Origin: JAMOQA01 sp964420365 | GTDB lineage: Bacteria; Acidobacteriota; Polarisedimenticolia; J045 | Assembly (NCBI GenBank): GCA_964420365.1 | Contig: CAYQTA010000036.1 | Location: forward strand, 1 to 64,000 | Direction: 5' to 3' | Length of the DNA stretch: 64,000 nt | The notes under the pieces: generated by a model | The model's database searches: none | The model's input: the letters and a program-made list of their open reading frames with translations, nothing else | Told to the model about the DNA's origin: nothing | Shown here: one piece after another, positions 1-8,310 of the stretch | Position numbering within the stretch: position 1 is the stretch's first letter | Layout of the letters: the number at the start of each line of letters is the position of its first letter | Translations under genes and position numbers: made by a program

Positions 1-286
1 GCAGGGGCCGGTTCCAGTACCGCTCGAGCGCCAGGCTCATCGCCAGCGCGTCGAGCACCCGCTCCCGGAACAGTCCCGCCGGGACGACCTCGTCGAGCGC
101 CGGCTTCGGTCCCGGGTTCGCGGCCGGCCAGGTCCGGTGCGACCACCGGACCTCCTCGACCGCGCGCATCGCGGCGACCCGCGCCCCGAGCCCGGGAGCA
201 TCGGCACCGGCGAGGGAAAGCGACGGGACGACGATCGCGGCGAGCACGAGGCCCGCCACCACCACGACAGACCGACGGCGTTTCAT
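1..286 (-). CDS. Secreted protein of unknown function (N-terminal 95 residues only)
   Basis: Only the 5' end of the gene is in the window; it runs off the left edge. The ATG at 286 opens a clear Sec signal peptide: basic start MKRRRS, a hydrophobic VVVVAGLVLAAIVV core, then a probable cleavage after SLAGA. The mature part has a tryptophan- and proline-rich stretch (VEEVRWSHRTWP, then NPGPKPALDEVVP) followed by a helix ending in LERYWNRPL. From memory this pattern resembles the N-terminal module of some large secreted proteins of unknown role in environmental bacteria, but I cannot name the family. It lies 139 bases downstream of the large secreted protein at 426-3830 on the same strand, so the two may be co-transcribed. 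Confidence 0.75.
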   Translation of the reverse strand, partial: MKRRRSVVVVAGLVLAAIVVPSLSLAGADAPGLGARVAAMRAVEEVRWSHRTWPAANPGPKPALDEVVPAGLFRERVLDALAMSLALERYWNRPL

Positions 287-425
287 GGCATCCCCCCTTC
301 CAGCGCGCCCAGCATGTCTTTCTTAGCAGTGCAGGCGCCCCCGGACAACGGGGAGAACAGGGGGCGAGAGTTCGTATCCTCCGCTCGGAATGGACGACCG
401 ACGCCCGGCCCGGGCAGGCAGTTCG

Positions 426-3400
426 TCACCAGGTCCAGGTGAAGGGACCGGGGGCCCCGTCGATCGTCTCCCGGCCCGCGAGGGCCCCTGCCCACTCCGC
501 GAGCCGTTCCGGCACGCGGTAGAGGTTCGGCCAGGGCGGGTCGGCGAGGCCGACCCCGACGACCTCGCCTTCCTCGAGGAGGCGGACCGGCAGGTCGTCC
601 CGCAGGGGCCCGGCGAGGGGCCAGGCGGCGAGCAGCCTCCCGGCGAGGCGCGGGTCCCGGCCGAGGGACGCGAGCCGCGCCGACAGGACGTCCGGGTCCT
701 CGCCGGAGACGACGACCACCGTTCCCGGCACCCGGCCCGGGAGTTCCCGGGCGACCGTGACCGGTACCGGGCCGGGAGGTGCGGCGGTCTTCTTCCTGCG
801 GCGGCCCCGCCGGCGGTGCCCCTTCCGGCCCTCCGTCGCGGCGGGCCAGGCTTCCCGGAGGGCGGACTCGACGCGCGCGGCGAGCCCCGGGAAGGCCCCC
901 TCCGGCAGCAGCAGGAGAATCCCCTTGGCCGGTCCCGGCGCCGCCGCCCGGCGGCGGATCGCCGCCGCAACGTCGACCGCCAGGGCGGCCGGCGGCAGGC
1001 CGCGCCCGGCCTCGACGGTCCGCCACTCGTTCGCCGCCCGCACGAGGTTCCGCGGGTCCTCCTCCCCGGGAACCGGGGCGAGCCGGAAGCGCCAGGGAAG
1101 CGCCCGGTGGGCCGGGTCCAGGGGCACGAGCAGCACCCCGGCCCCCTTCACCCGGTCCGGCAGCGGGACGAGCCCGGGGACCTTCGCCGCCCGCTGCTCG
1201 TCCGCCCGCGGGCCGAGGACGAACCGCTGGAGGACCTTCCGGGGCACGGGGGCGGCCAGGCGCTCCGGCCCCTTCCGCAGCACCAGCTCGACCGGCCCGG
1301 TGCCGGGCTCCCCCCGGCCCGACCGGCCGACCCGCAGCACGAGGACGTCGTCCGGGAGATCGCCGGGGGCGTCCTGCTCGAGGCCCGGCCCCGGCTCGTC
1401 CCCCGGCGTCCAGAAGCGATCGGGCGGGCCCGGGTCCGCCTGCGCCCGGTCCCCCTGCCGGCGGAAGGAGTACGCGAGGAACCGCCCCCCCTCGTACCGC
1501 CGCACGTGGACGGCGGTCCCGCCCGGGCGGAGGAGCACCCGGCGGAAGCTCGCGCCGGGACCGTGCCGATGGAAGAGCGTCTCGACGACGCGGACCGCGA
1601 GCCGCCCGCCCGGACCGGCCGGCCGGTCGACCACCCGCACCAGGTGGTCCCCGAACGCCCGCTCGAGGCGGACACCCGCCGCCGCGTCGAGCGCCGGCAG
1701 GCGATCGACCCCGGCGCCGTGGTCCGGGAGGACGGCCTGCGGCAGTCCCGCCGGGTCGCGCCGCCAGGCATCCCGCGCCCCGGCCGTCCGGCGTCGGAGG
1801 ATCCTTCGTGCCCCGCCCGGTGCCGGCATCGCCGCCCCGGAACGCCCCCCCGGGCGAAGGGTGTCTTCCCTCGCCGACCCCGCCGCCCGGTCGAGGGCCC
1901 CGTCCATCCCGAGGTCGAGGCCCCCGATGCCGATCGAGAAGACCCGCAGGTGCGGCTCCGCCAGGTACCGGCGGCGGACCCGCTCCCGGGGCTCCCCCTG
2001 GATCGAGGCGAGCACCAGGTGATGCATCCGGAGGCGCTCGGCCCGGGTGACCAGCCGGTCGACCACGCCGGGGTCGGCGCTCCGCGGGTCGATCGCGCGC
2101 ATCTCGCCCAGCAGCCGCCGGTGATCCGGCAGTCGCGGGTCGAGCCCGAGCATGGCCCGCCGGAACCGCTCTTCCCGGGGGAGCCGCCCCCCGGCCCGGG
2201 GCTCCAGGCGGCCGAGGGCCAGGGCGACGTCGGTCCGATCGATCACGTCGACGGGGCCCTTCCCGCCGGGCGCCGGGAGCACGTCGAAGGCGAGGAGCTG
2301 GGGGAAGGTCCGCGGCGTCGGCGCGGCCGGCAGGGGGAGCGCCAGCAGTGCGTCCAGCTCCGGGATGGCCAACCCGGCATCCCGCGCCCGCCGGAGCCAG
2401 GTGGCGAGGGACAGCAGGCGCGCCACCTGGTCGAGCTCCCGCAGCTCCGGGAAGAGCCCGGCAAGCTCGTCGTACCGCTCGTTGATCGCCGCGATCGTCT
2501 CCCGGGTCCAGGGCGGCAGCTCCCGGGTGCCCGCACCGGCCTCGATGCCCCGCAGTCCTTCCGAGCTCGCGAGCATGCGTGCGCGCCGGATCGCGAGCAG
2601 GTCGCGGGCGGGCGAGAGGACCAGGTCGACGGTGTCCGGGTAGAACCAGAGCCGGGTCTGCTGGCCCATCACCTGCCGGCTGGCGGGGTCCCGGGCGAAC
2701 CGCTCGAGGTGGGTCGCGAAGCCGGGAACGCTCTCCCGGATCTTCCCGCGGACGTCCTTCCCCGCGAGGACGTCGATCCCCAGGCTGAACGTCTTGAACC
2801 GGACGTCGCACAGCAGGCTGACCCAGCCGAGGCGCGTGTCCCCGAGGCGCCCGCCGAAGTCGACCATCGACTCCCAGGGATGGCGCCCGCGATCGAGGCT
2901 CATCGACGGGGTCGCCCCCTCGCCGTGGGCCACCGCCCGCCACGCGACCGCCAGGTCGGCGAGGGAGACCGGTTCCCCGAGGAGCGTCGGCGGCACGGCA
3001 GGCCGAGACCCGAGAAGGACGAGCCCGCCGTCGCCGTCCAGCCGTCCACCCTCGACCTGCCAGCCTTCCCGGAAGAACGCCCGCAGCGCCTCGAGGTCGA
3101 GGGGCGGCCGCGTGCCGTCCGGCCCGGTGTCGGTCACCTCGATCACCCGCCGGGCGGTGCCGAGCAGGAACGACGTCTTCGCGGGCCGCGCCACGTACGG
3201 GTGCACCTCGACGAGGAGGGCCGGGGCGTCGCCCCCGCGCTGGGCGGCGAGCCGCCGCCGCTCGGCACCGAGGACGTGGCGCAGGACGGGCCAGGCGTCC
3301 CGGAACGCCCGCTCGGCGGCCGCGCCGCTCGCGGCGGGCGGGATGCGGTCCGTTCGTTCCCCCTCCCGGAACGGCAGGAAGACACGCAGCCGGCCCCGGC

Positions 3401-3830
3401 CGTCCGACTCGACGACCCAGCGCCGGGCCCGGAGCAGCGCCACCCAGGCGGGCTGCGGTTCTCCCGGGGCCCACAGGCGGCCGATCTCGACCATCGGCGG
3501 GTCCGGGGCACCGGCGAGCGCATCGAGGGCGTCCGGCAGGACGAAGGCGTACCGCTCGAGGAACGGGTCGACCAGGACGTGGTCCAGGCGATCGCGCTCG
3601 CGGCCGGGCTCCCCCGCGCCGGGGAGGGGTCGGCCGCCGAGACGATCGAGAACGACGCCGAGAGGCTCCCCCGAGGGAGTCAGCGCCTCCCGGTCGACCA
3701 GGGCCCCGTAGTCGACCTCGAGCCAGTCCGGCAGCGCGGCGGGATCGCCGCCGGCACGGGCCGCGGCGGCAAGGACGAGGGCCGAGGCCAGCAGGAGGAG
3801 GAACGGGACGAGACGGGGAACGCGCTTCAT
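426..3830 (-). CDS. Large secreted protein of unknown function (1134 aa)
   Basis: The start is ATG at 3830, with a good ribosome site (GGGGGAGG) 7 bases upstream, and it opens a Sec signal peptide (MKRVPRLVPFLLLLASALVLAAAARAG). There are no obvious membrane segments after the signal, so export to the periplasm or outside is likely. The mature protein is rich in Arg, Ala, Leu and Pro. I recognise no catalytic motif or repeat. A very basic linker (GHRRRGRRRKKTAAP) sits near residue 1015, before a compact C-terminal region of about 115 residues that ends in FTWTW. The frame is accepted over long antisense frames because it alone has a signal peptide, a ribosome site and a normal amino-acid mix. 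The function is unknown. Confidence 0.75.
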   Translation of the reverse strand: MKRVPRLVPFLLLLASALVLAAAARAGGDPAALPDWLEVDYGALVDREALTPSGEPLGVVLDRLGGRPLPGAGEPGRERDRLDHVLVDPFLERYAFVLPDALDALAGAPDPPMVEIGRLWAPGEPQPAWVALLRARRWVVESDGRGRLRVFLPFREGERTDRIPPAASGAAAERAFRDAWPVLRHVLGAERRRLAAQRGGDAPALLVEVHPYVARPAKTSFLLGTARRVIEVTDTGPDGTRPPLDLEALRAFFREGWQVEGGRLDGDGGLVLLGSRPAVPPTLLGEPVSLADLAVAWRAVAHGEGATPSMSLDRGRHPWESMVDFGGRLGDTRLGWVSLLCDVRFKTFSLGIDVLAGKDVRGKIRESVPGFATHLERFARDPASRQVMGQQTRLWFYPDTVDLVLSPARDLLAIRRARMLASSEGLRGIEAGAGTRELPPWTRETIAAINERYDELAGLFPELRELDQVARLLSLATWLRRARDAGLAIPELDALLALPLPAAPTPRTFPQLLAFDVLPAPGGKGPVDVIDRTDVALALGRLEPRAGGRLPREERFRRAMLGLDPRLPDHRRLLGEMRAIDPRSADPGVVDRLVTRAERLRMHHLVLASIQGEPRERVRRRYLAEPHLRVFSIGIGGLDLGMDGALDRAAGSAREDTLRPGGRSGAAMPAPGGARRILRRRTAGARDAWRRDPAGLPQAVLPDHGAGVDRLPALDAAAGVRLERAFGDHLVRVVDRPAGPGGRLAVRVVETLFHRHGPGASFRRVLLRPGGTAVHVRRYEGGRFLAYSFRRQGDRAQADPGPPDRFWTPGDEPGPGLEQDAPGDLPDDVLVLRVGRSGRGEPGTGPVELVLRKGPERLAAPVPRKVLQRFVLGPRADEQRAAKVPGLVPLPDRVKGAGVLLVPLDPAHRALPWRFRLAPVPGEEDPRNLVRAANEWRTVEAGRGLPPAALAVDVAAAIRRRAAAPGPAKGILLLLPEGAFPGLAARVESALREAWPAATEGRKGHRRRGRRRKKTAAPPGPVPVTVARELPGRVPGTVVVVSGEDPDVLSARLASLGRDPRLAGRLLAAWPLAGPLRDDLPVRLLEEGEVVGVGLADPPWPNLYRVPERLAEWAGALAGRETIDGAPGPFTWTW

Positions 3831-3871
3831 GGACGACCTCCCCCGGCCCCGGGCGCGGGACCGTCCCCGGC

Positions 3872-3877
3872 AATCTA
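3872..3877 (-). promoter_or_regulatory. Candidate -10 box for the secreted protein gene
   Basis: TAGATT is read on the minus strand about 40 bases upstream of the ATG at 3830. It resembles the TAGAAT/TAGACT boxes seen before other genes here. No convincing -35 lies 16-18 bases further upstream, so this is a weak call. Confidence 0.3.
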
Positions 3878-3903
3878 CCGCGGATCGGGAGGGCGAGCCG
3901 GGA

Positions 3904-5052
3904 TCAGACCGGCACCGGCTCGGCGAGGCGGTCGAGCAGGCTGCGCGGGATGCCGGCGCCGGTCCGCTCGGCGATCTCTCGCGCACACCGCTCGCGGATC
4001 TCCCACCACTCCGACTCCGGCACCCGCAGGAACGCCTCGACGACCCGGGGATCGAACTGGGTCCCCGCGAAGTCGATCAGCTCCTGGCGCGCCCGGGAGT
4101 ACGGCAGCGCCTTCCGGTACGGCCGGTCCGACGTCATCGCGTCGAACGTGTCGGCGACGGCGAAGATCCGGGCCCCGAGGGGAATCTCCTCCCCCTTGAG
4201 ACCGTTCGGGTAACCCTTCCCGTCGTACCGCTCGTGGTGGGCGAGGACGATCCGGGCGGACTCCTCGAGGAAGGCGATGTCGCGGAGCATCTCCCAGCCG
4301 AGCTTCGGGTGGAGCTTCATCAGCTCCCACTCCTCGTCGTCGAGGGGACCGGGCTTCCGCAGGATGCGGTCCGGGATCCCGATCTTGCCGACGTCGTGGA
4401 GCATCGCCCCGCGGCGAATGTGGGTCAGTTCCGGCTCGAAGACGCCGAGCTCCGCCGCCAGGCGCTCCGTGTACTCGACGACGCGGATCGAGTGGCCCTG
4501 GGTCTCGTTGTCCCGGTAGTCGAGGGCGATCATCAGGGCCGACAGGGTCGTGTCGTAGGCGAGGCGAAGCTCGTCGTTGAGCATCCGGATGCGGGACATC
4601 GCCTGGAGCACCTCGTGGGTGCGTTCCTCGACGAGCTTCTCGAGGCGGTCCTGGTACGCGCGGTTCTCGAGGACGAGGCGGCGCTTCTCGAGGGCCTGCT
4701 CGGTCCGGGCCTTGACCTCGGGCAGCGAGAACGGCTTGCACAGGTAGTCGGCTGCCCCGGCGTGCATCGCGGCGACGGCGGTCGAGGCGTCGTCGATTCC
4801 GGTGATCATGACGACCGCAACGTCCTCGTCCTGCTCCTTGATCCAGCGCAGGAGCTCGGTGCCCGACTCGCCCGGCATGTCGATGTCGGAGAGCACCAGG
4901 TCGAACTTCCCGTCGGTGAACCTCTGCTTGGCCTCTTCCGAGGAGCCGACGGTCTCGACCCGGTACCCGAACGCCTCGAGGCCCTCGCGCAACACCTCGC
5001 GCACCGAGGGGTTGTCGTCGACGACGAGGACGTTCGCCCGCGGCTCGTTCAT
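3904..5052 (-). CDS. Response regulator with HD-GYP output domain (cyclic di-GMP phosphodiesterase)
   Basis: This 382-residue cytoplasmic protein has an N-terminal receiver domain (residues 8-125) with the acidic pair D12-D13, phospho-acceptor D56 in LSDIDMPG and the conserved lysine K106 in CKPF. A coiled linker (about 125-165) leads to an HD-GYP domain. The HD pair is H219-D220 (MLHDVGKIGIPD) and the second signature HHERYDGKGYP is at 272-282. All metal ligands visible to the eye are intact, so hydrolysis of c-di-GMP under control of an unlinked sensor kinase is expected. In many bacteria lower c-di-GMP favours motility, which would fit the pilus locus 17 kb away, but that link is inference. 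The ATG at 5052 has only a weak ribosome site. Confidence 0.93.
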   Translation of the reverse strand: MNEPRANVLVVDDNPSVREVLREGLEAFGYRVETVGSSEEAKQRFTDGKFDLVLSDIDMPGESGTELLRWIKEQDEDVAVVMITGIDDASTAVAAMHAGAADYLCKPFSLPEVKARTEQALEKRRLVLENRAYQDRLEKLVEERTHEVLQAMSRIRMLNDELRLAYDTTLSALMIALDYRDNETQGHSIRVVEYTERLAAELGVFEPELTHIRRGAMLHDVGKIGIPDRILRKPGPLDDEEWELMKLHPKLGWEMLRDIAFLEESARIVLAHHERYDGKGYPNGLKGEEIPLGARIFAVADTFDAMTSDRPYRKALPYSRARQELIDFAGTQFDPRVVEAFLRVPESEWWEIRERCAREIAERTGAGIPRSLLDRLAEPVPV

Positions 5053-5361
5053 CCGGTTCCCGTGGGGGCGCGCGCGGATTCCCCGCGGCAACCCCGGTTT
5101 CCCCGCACCGCCGAATATAGGTTCCCGCCGCCGGGGGGGCACGTTTCCGTAACGCCCTGTACGAAAACGAGTTGAACGTTCCCGGGCGACCCGGCGCGGG
5201 AAGCGTCCCGGGGCGAACGCGGGCGGATGCCTGCGGGCGCCTCCGGGCTTTCCGCGGCTCGCGCGTCCCGGATCGGCAACGCGGATCGCCGCGGTTCCCC
5301 CGCGGGCGAGTCGTTCCCGCGGGACCCGCCGTAGAATGAGGCCGCAGGAGGGAGGTGCCAC
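5053..5361. other. Divergent intergenic region (309 bp)
   Basis: It separates the minus-strand HD-GYP regulator from the plus-strand repeat protein. Reading minus, TATATT at 5119-5114 is a good -10 candidate for the regulator. A GTGCCC at 5142-5137 is a poor -35, 17 bases upstream. Reading plus, TAGAAT at 5332-5337 is a -10 candidate for the gene at 5362. The rest is GC-rich, with no gene or RNA that I can recognise. Confidence 0.5.
5332..5350 (+). promoter_or_regulatory. -10 box and ribosome site for the repeat protein gene
   Basis: TAGAAT (5332-5337) is followed closely by the purine-rich ribosome site AGGAGGGAGG (5347-5356 region), just before the GTG at 5362. The leader would be short, around 18-20 bases. 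No clear -35 is visible. Confidence 0.4.
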
Positions 5362-8283
5362 GTGTCCGCTTCGATTCCCCCGGCCGTTCGATTCGTCGCC
5401 CTGTTCGTCCTCGTCTCCCTTGTCGCGACCCCGTTCGTTCCCGCGGCGGGCCCGGGCAGGGTCCGCGTCACCGGCCGCGTCGTCGACCCCGACGGGCGGC
5501 CGGTCGCCGGGGCCCGCGTGGGGGCGACACCCCTGCGGGAGATGGACATCCTGAAGGACCCGGCCGCCTGGCGGAACTGCCGGACGACGACCGGTGACGA
5601 CGGCGGCTTCGCGCTCTCGGCGCCGGCGGGCGTCCCCCTGCGTCTCGCCGTCCGAGCCCACCGGTTCGCGCCGCGGGTCGTCGAGCTCCCGAGCCGGGGC
5701 GAAGGCACGATCCAGCTCGGCGAGGTCCGGCTCACCCGGGGCGCCGCGATCGGCCTCGTGCTCGTCGACGAGGAGGACCGCCCCGTCACCGGCGTTCCGT
5801 TCGAGCTCTCGGTCCGGGGTACGTCCCGGTGGGAGACCCGGACGCTCGACGAGGACGACGGCGGGTGGACCGGCGAGCGGCTCGTCGTCGAGGGACTCGC
5901 CCCCGGCACCTGGAAACTCTCCCTCGACGCCGCGGGACACGCGACGGTCGACCTCGGCGAGGTGGAGCTCGTCGAGGGGAAGACCACCGACCTCGGGAAG
6001 GTCGTTCTCCGGCGCGGTCCCGCCATCGAGGGAATCGTCCTCTCCCCGGGCGGAGAACCGGTGGCGGGAGCGCGGGTCACCGCCCGGGCCGCCGGGATGG
6101 CGGCCCCGGGCCGGGCCGGCTGGAAGACGACGCGCACCGGTGAGGACGGGCGCTTCCTCCTCGGGGGCCTCGCGGAGGGCGCGAGCTACACCGTCTCCGT
6201 GGAGCCCGACGAGGGTGCCCCGTGGGAGGGAACGGCGAAGCCGGGAGACCGGCTCGAGGTCCGGCTGTCCGTCCCCGGCGAGATCGCCGGCCGGGCGATC
6301 CTCGGGGGCGAGCGGGGCGGGCCGGCGACGCCGCTGGTCGTTCGGTACCGGCGCCTCGATCGCGGGGATGCGGCTCCCCCGGGCCTCCCCGCCGCCGCGA
6401 GCAGCCGCTGGCTCGACGAGCGGCGCACGTTCCGGGAGGCCGACGGCTCCTTCCGGCTGCGCGACCTGTCCCCCGGCACGTACCGCCTCGTCCTCGAGCA
6501 CCCCGGGGCCCTGCCCCGCACCCTCGGGAAGGTCGAGGTGGGGCCGGGGGAAAGCGTCGACCTGGGAACCGTGACCCTCGACCCGGGGATCGAGCTCTCC
6601 GGAACGGTGGTCGACGCGGCGACCGGGGAACCGGTCGCCGGGGCCACCGTGGAGCGGGCCGAGACCGATCCGTTCCTCGCGATGCAGCGCCGGATGGACG
6701 CCGCGGACGGTGAGCCGGGCAGGGGCAGCCGGACGGACGCGAAGGGCCGGTTCACCCTCGGCGGCCTCGAACCGGGACGGGTCGTGCTCGAGGTCCGGGC
6801 CGACGGGTACGCCACCACCCGGGTCGAGACGATGCTCGAGGAGGGAACCGCGCCGGACCCGCTGCGCGTCGAGCTGGCGGGAGGCGGTGTCGTGGAGGGC
6901 ACGGTCCGGCGCGGGGACGGCTCCCCGGCGGCGGGGGTCAAGGTGATGGTGATGCGCGGCATGACCCCCGACCTCGACCACTCCGCCGAGACCGACGCCG
7001 CCGGTCACTATCGCCTCGAGCACCTGGCCCCCGGCCCGACGACGATCGTCGCGATGCTGTCCGAGCCCGGCGAGGACGGCTTCGACCTTTCCGGCCTGAA
7101 GGTGCGAACCGTCACGGTGGAGGCGGGGAAGAAGCTCCGGGTCGACTTTCCCGAGCAGGGCGGTGGCATCGTCCTCTCCGGGCGGGTCCTCGAGGGGGGT
7201 CGGCCGGTCCCGGCACAGCTCACGTTCCTGCGCGAGGACGGCCGACTCGTCTCGGCCAGGGCCGACGGGGAGGGACGCTACCGGGTGGAGCTGCCCGCCC
7301 CCGGCACCTGGTCGGTCGCCGTGATGCGCCTCGCCGGGAAGAGCGCGGGGAATGGAACGAACGCCACCGTCCTGGTGGCCAGTACGACGACCCGCGTCGA
7401 GGTGCCGGCCAACGTCCCGGCGGTCACTCGCGACATCCACCTCCCGGCGGCGACCGTGCAGGGCACCGTACGGGATCCCGGGGGAGAGCCGATCGCCGGG
7501 GCCACCGTGGTGCTGCGGAGGGAAGACGACGACCGGCCCGGTGACACGACCCCCGTCGCCACGAGCGGGCGGGACGGCTCCTTCCGGCTCCGGTGGGTAC
7601 CGGAAGGAACGTGGACCCTGGTCGGGTCGGCACGGGGGCACGCCTTCGTGCGGTCCGAGCCGTTCGAGGTCGGCGAGGACGGGGAGGTCGAGGTGGACCT
7701 CGTGCTCCCCCCGGCCGAGGCGGTCCCCGTCCGGGTCCTCGCCCCGTCCGGTGAACCGCTGGCCGGCGCCCGGGTGCTGGTCCTCGACTCCCCCGCCCCG
7801 AACCTCGGGCCCGTGGCGGGCCGGGATACCGACGACGATGGCCTCGTCCAGCTCGACACCCTGCCCGGCGGAAGCTGGCAGGTCGCGGCGGTGAGTCCCC
7901 GTTTCGGACTCGCTCTCGGGCAGGTGCTCGCCCCGGCCCCGGAAGGAGACCTCCAGGAGATCGACTTCGAGGACACCCTCCCGGTAACGCTTGTCGCGCG
8001 CGACGAGAACGGTGCTCCGGTGCGCGGCGTCCGCCTCGTCTCCCTGCGGCCGGCCAACGGCCCGGAGGCGCTTCCCGCCGTCTCCCTGGCCACCCTGCTG
8101 CTCGGCGGGCAGGGCGGTCTCGTCTCCGGCGCCGGGGGCAGGCTTTCCCTGCCTCCTCTTCCCCCGGGGAAATGGACCGCGGAAGTGCGCTGCCCCGGCG
8201 ACGACGAACCGGTCACGGTACGCTTCCGCGTCGCCGGCTCCGACCCGGTGACGGCGAAGGTGACCTGCCCCGCCGGAAGCTGA
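5362..8283 (+). CDS. Secreted multi-repeat protein with carboxypeptidase-regulatory-like (beta-sandwich) domains
   Basis: A GTG start at 5362 follows a strong ribosome site. The first 30 residues form a Sec signal peptide (VRFVALFVLVSLVATPFVPAAG). The remaining roughly 940 residues are about nine repeats of the type GxVxDPxGxPVAGAxV; examples are VTGRVVDPDGRPVAGARV, LSGTVVDAATGEPVAGATV, VEGTVRRGDGSPAAGVKV and VQGTVRDPGGEPIAGATV. This is the carboxypeptidase regulatory-like / transthyretin-like fold. Such stacked modules normally form extended surface or extracellular structures; no enzyme domain is present. It is probably monocistronic, because its stop codon lies inside the palindrome shared with the convergent polA gene. 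The ligand or partner is unknown. Confidence 0.88.
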   Translation: MSASIPPAVRFVALFVLVSLVATPFVPAAGPGRVRVTGRVVDPDGRPVAGARVGATPLREMDILKDPAAWRNCRTTTGDDGGFALSAPAGVPLRLAVRAHRFAPRVVELPSRGEGTIQLGEVRLTRGAAIGLVLVDEEDRPVTGVPFELSVRGTSRWETRTLDEDDGGWTGERLVVEGLAPGTWKLSLDAAGHATVDLGEVELVEGKTTDLGKVVLRRGPAIEGIVLSPGGEPVAGARVTARAAGMAAPGRAGWKTTRTGEDGRFLLGGLAEGASYTVSVEPDEGAPWEGTAKPGDRLEVRLSVPGEIAGRAILGGERGGPATPLVVRYRRLDRGDAAPPGLPAAASSRWLDERRTFREADGSFRLRDLSPGTYRLVLEHPGALPRTLGKVEVGPGESVDLGTVTLDPGIELSGTVVDAATGEPVAGATVERAETDPFLAMQRRMDAADGEPGRGSRTDAKGRFTLGGLEPGRVVLEVRADGYATTRVETMLEEGTAPDPLRVELAGGGVVEGTVRRGDGSPAAGVKVMVMRGMTPDLDHSAETDAAGHYRLEHLAPGPTTIVAMLSEPGEDGFDLSGLKVRTVTVEAGKKLRVDFPEQGGGIVLSGRVLEGGRPVPAQLTFLREDGRLVSARADGEGRYRVELPAPGTWSVAVMRLAGKSAGNGTNATVLVASTTTRVEVPANVPAVTRDIHLPAATVQGTVRDPGGEPIAGATVVLRREDDDRPGDTTPVATSGRDGSFRLRWVPEGTWTLVGSARGHAFVRSEPFEVGEDGEVEVDLVLPPAEAVPVRVLAPSGEPLAGARVLVLDSPAPNLGPVAGRDTDDDGLVQLDTLPGGSWQVAAVSPRFGLALGQVLAPAPEGDLQEIDFEDTLPVTLVARDENGAPVRGVRLVSLRPANGPEALPAVSLATLLLGGQGGLVSGAGGRLSLPPLPPGKWTAEVRCPGDDEPVTVRFRVAGSDPVTAKVTCPAGS

Positions 8284-8310
8284 GGCCGGCGCCCGCGAGC
8301 GCCGGCCTCA
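8281..8310. terminator. Bidirectional hairpin that contains both convergent stop codons
   Basis: A perfect 12-bp inverted repeat (8281-8292 with 8299-8310, six-base loop) begins with the TGA of the repeat protein and ends with the reverse complement of the TGA of polA. It would fold on either transcript. No U-run follows on either strand, so it may act as a Rho-assisted terminator or a transcript-end stabiliser rather than a classic intrinsic terminator. Confidence 0.7.

Noticed and set aside
283..4199. Very long open frames on both strands over the first 4 kb (about 1200 codons each)
   Set aside because: They are Arg/Pro/Gly-rich shadow frames of the secreted protein gene at 426-3830. They lack ribosome sites and signal or domain patterns.
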